A DNA stretch of 64,000 nt from CALHVX01 sp038757945 (GTDB lineage: Bacteria; Pseudomonadota; Gammaproteobacteria; Pseudomonadales; Azotimanducaceae): positions 43,151 to 107,150 of the forward strand of contig JBCDGJ010000001.1 of assembly GCA_038757945.1 (NCBI GenBank), in the 5' to 3' direction. Positions 62,874-64,000 of this stretch are shown here, piece after piece. The notes under the pieces are model-generated. The model was not told the DNA's origin and did no database searches. It saw only the letters and a program-made list of their open reading frames with translations. The stretch's first letter is position 1; the number at the start of each line of letters is the position of its first letter. The translations under genes were made by a program, and so were the position numbers.

Positions 62874-64000
62874 GAGTTGCGTCCTCTGTTCGGGGCCAAC
62901 AGGTGGCGGACGACCGGCCGATCGCCGCCGCGGTGAAAGCTGCGCGCGGCTGCATTTACATCCTCGCCCGCCTGGGAGGTGCGCTCGTGCTGGCGCAGAT
63001 GTTCGGCCCAGCTCGGCAGCAGAAACCACTCGGTCCAGCGGGCTGGCTCGGCCGCGTCCTGATACACCCCCCACTGATGCGCGCCGTCGCCGTAGCGGCT
63101 GGCCGACAGTTCGTGCAGCGTCGTGAGGAATGCCTGTTCTTCTGCGGGATCGATCACGTAGTCGATCGTGACCATGACGGGGCCGCGATCGAGTGCATCC
63201 CCCAGCGTGGGCGCAACGACCGGTTTCTCCCAGGCCAGCGCCGGTGACAGGTCGAGGCCTTCGCCCTGGCCGATCCGTACCCGGCCGAGCCAGCCGAGCG
63301 GCAGCAGCAGTACGACGGCTGCGACGACCAGCGCCTGCGGGATGGACGTCGCCTGCGCGACCTGCCCCCAGAGCAGCGAGCCGACGGTCATGCTGCCGGA
63401 AAACACCATCAGAAAGAGTGCCAGTCCCCGGGCCCGCACCCAGTCCGGCAGGGCGGATTGGGCGGACAGGTTCAGATTAACCATGGTCGTAATCCAGGCC
63501 AGCCCGCCGGCCAGGCTCGCGGCGATGGCGGCGTAGCGGTTCGGGGATAGGGCGAGGGTCAGCAGGACCAGGGCCAGGAGTCCGCTTGCCGCGAGCGCCA
63601 GCCGATTGCTGCCATAGCGTTTGCGCAGGCCCGGCAGCAGCAGCGCGCCGCCTACGGCGCCGATCCCCACTGAAGCCAGCAGCAGGCCATAGAGCCGCGA
63701 ATCGCTGCCCGGAAAGCTGCGGGCGATGAGGGGGAGCAGGGACCAGAAGGCACTGGCGCAGAGGAAAAATGCCGCTGCGCGCAGCAGCGTTGCTTTCAGC
63801 GCACGATTGTTGGCGGCATGCCGCAACCCGGTGGCAATGGATCCCACGAGCGGTTCCGGGGGTAGCGTGGACACCTTGTTGGTCTGCGGGCGCCAGCAGA
63901 AGATGGCGATGGCTGCGATCAGGCAGCTCAGCGCATTGACCCCGAACGGAGCGGCGGTGCCGACGGCGGTGATCAGCAGCCCGGCGATCGCAGGTCCGAT
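62870..64000 (-). CDS. MFS transporter with C-terminal soluble domain, N-terminus beyond the window edge
   Basis: The frame is open to the right edge, so only the last 376 residues are seen; the first residues in the window read IGPAIAGLLITAVGTAAPFG. Membrane helices are followed by a soluble domain (VMVTIDYVIDPAEEQAFLTT, then WTEWFLLPSWAEHLRQHERT) equivalent to the one at the end of the MFS gene at 48968. A GTG at 63874 lies inside the protein and is not the start. It is the first visible gene of the MFS-XapX-XapX-DoxX-porin unit, all joined by short overlaps or gaps of a few bases. Confidence 0.85.
   Translation of the reverse strand: MGPAIAGLLITAVGTAAPFGVNALSCLIAAIAIFCWRPQTNKVSTLPPEPLVGSIATGLRHAANNRALKATLLRAAAFFLCASAFWSLLPLIARSFPGSDSRLYGLLLASVGIGAVGGALLLPGLRKRYGSNRLALAASGLLALVLLTLALSPNRYAAIAASLAGGLAWITTMVNLNLSAQSALPDWVRARGLALFLMVFSGSMTVGSLLWGQVAQATSIPQALVVAAVVLLLPLGWLGRVRIGQGEGLDLSPALAWEKPVVAPTLGDALDRGPVMVTIDYVIDPAEEQAFLTTLHELSASRYGDGAHQWGVYQDAAEPARWTEWFLLPSWAEHLRQHERTSQAGEDVNAAARSFHRGGDRPVVRHLLAPNRGRNS

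Overview
The window is GC-rich DNA that is almost entirely coding. It reads as the chromosome of a free-living, probably aquatic or marine gammaproteobacterium. The evidence is the gene order: metG, rsxABCDGE and nth run in one direction, with apbC and dcd on the other side of metG. Nearby lie argG, a motY-like gene, rnt and grxD, and purM is followed by a DUF2066 gene, a CDP-alcohol phosphatidyltransferase and hda. These neighbourhoods are typical of Pseudomonas-like and Cellvibrionales-like gammaproteobacteria. I cannot name a genus. No rRNA, tRNA, CRISPR array, insertion sequence or phage gene was found.

Layout. Positions 1-2.1 kb hold a DUF349 gene (cut by the edge) behind a nickel superoxide dismutase and its maturation protease. 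Positions 2.2-6.5 kb hold a lipid or acyl-CoA catabolism cluster: a crotonase, two acyl-CoA dehydrogenase-like proteins and an alpha/beta hydrolase. At 6.5-9.7 kb come a VIT-family metal transporter, a PilZ protein and a frameshifted calcium-repeat lipoprotein gene. At 9.9-17.8 kb, nrdA and nrdB are followed on the same strand by a penicillin-acylase-type hydrolase and an SDR. The 667-bp gap between nrdA and glpK holds several families of short tandem repeats, a probable NrdR box pair and two DnaA-box-like sites. glpK and a 1389-residue PilZ-DUF1631-GGDEF-EAL protein follow.

From 24 to 31 kb lie arginine genes (argF, argD, argG), a PatB-type aminotransferase, grxD, rnt and motY. From 31 to 43 kb lie a zinc-ribbon protein, murI, nth, the six Rsx/Rnf electron-transport genes, metG, apbC, dcd and purM. 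From 43 to 54 kb come the DUF2066, phosphatidyltransferase, hda and MurG-like block, then serA, a hydrolase with an MFS exporter, mnmC, a mercaptopyruvate-type sulfurtransferase and a small membrane-anchored protein. From 54 to 64 kb come a DUF3667-like membrane protein with an odd C-terminus, a fatty acid desaturase ending in a 37-bp tandem repeat array, a NarL-type regulator facing a large propeller-sensor kinase, and a compact minus-strand cluster: MFS, XapX, XapX, DoxX and an outer-membrane porin.

Themes. Many adjacent genes overlap by the 4-bp ATGA/GTGA pattern, so translational coupling is common. The least explained parts are the repeat-filled nrdA leader, the 37-bp array behind the desaturase, the XapX/DoxX/porin cluster and the Firmicutes-like MurG paralog next to hda.
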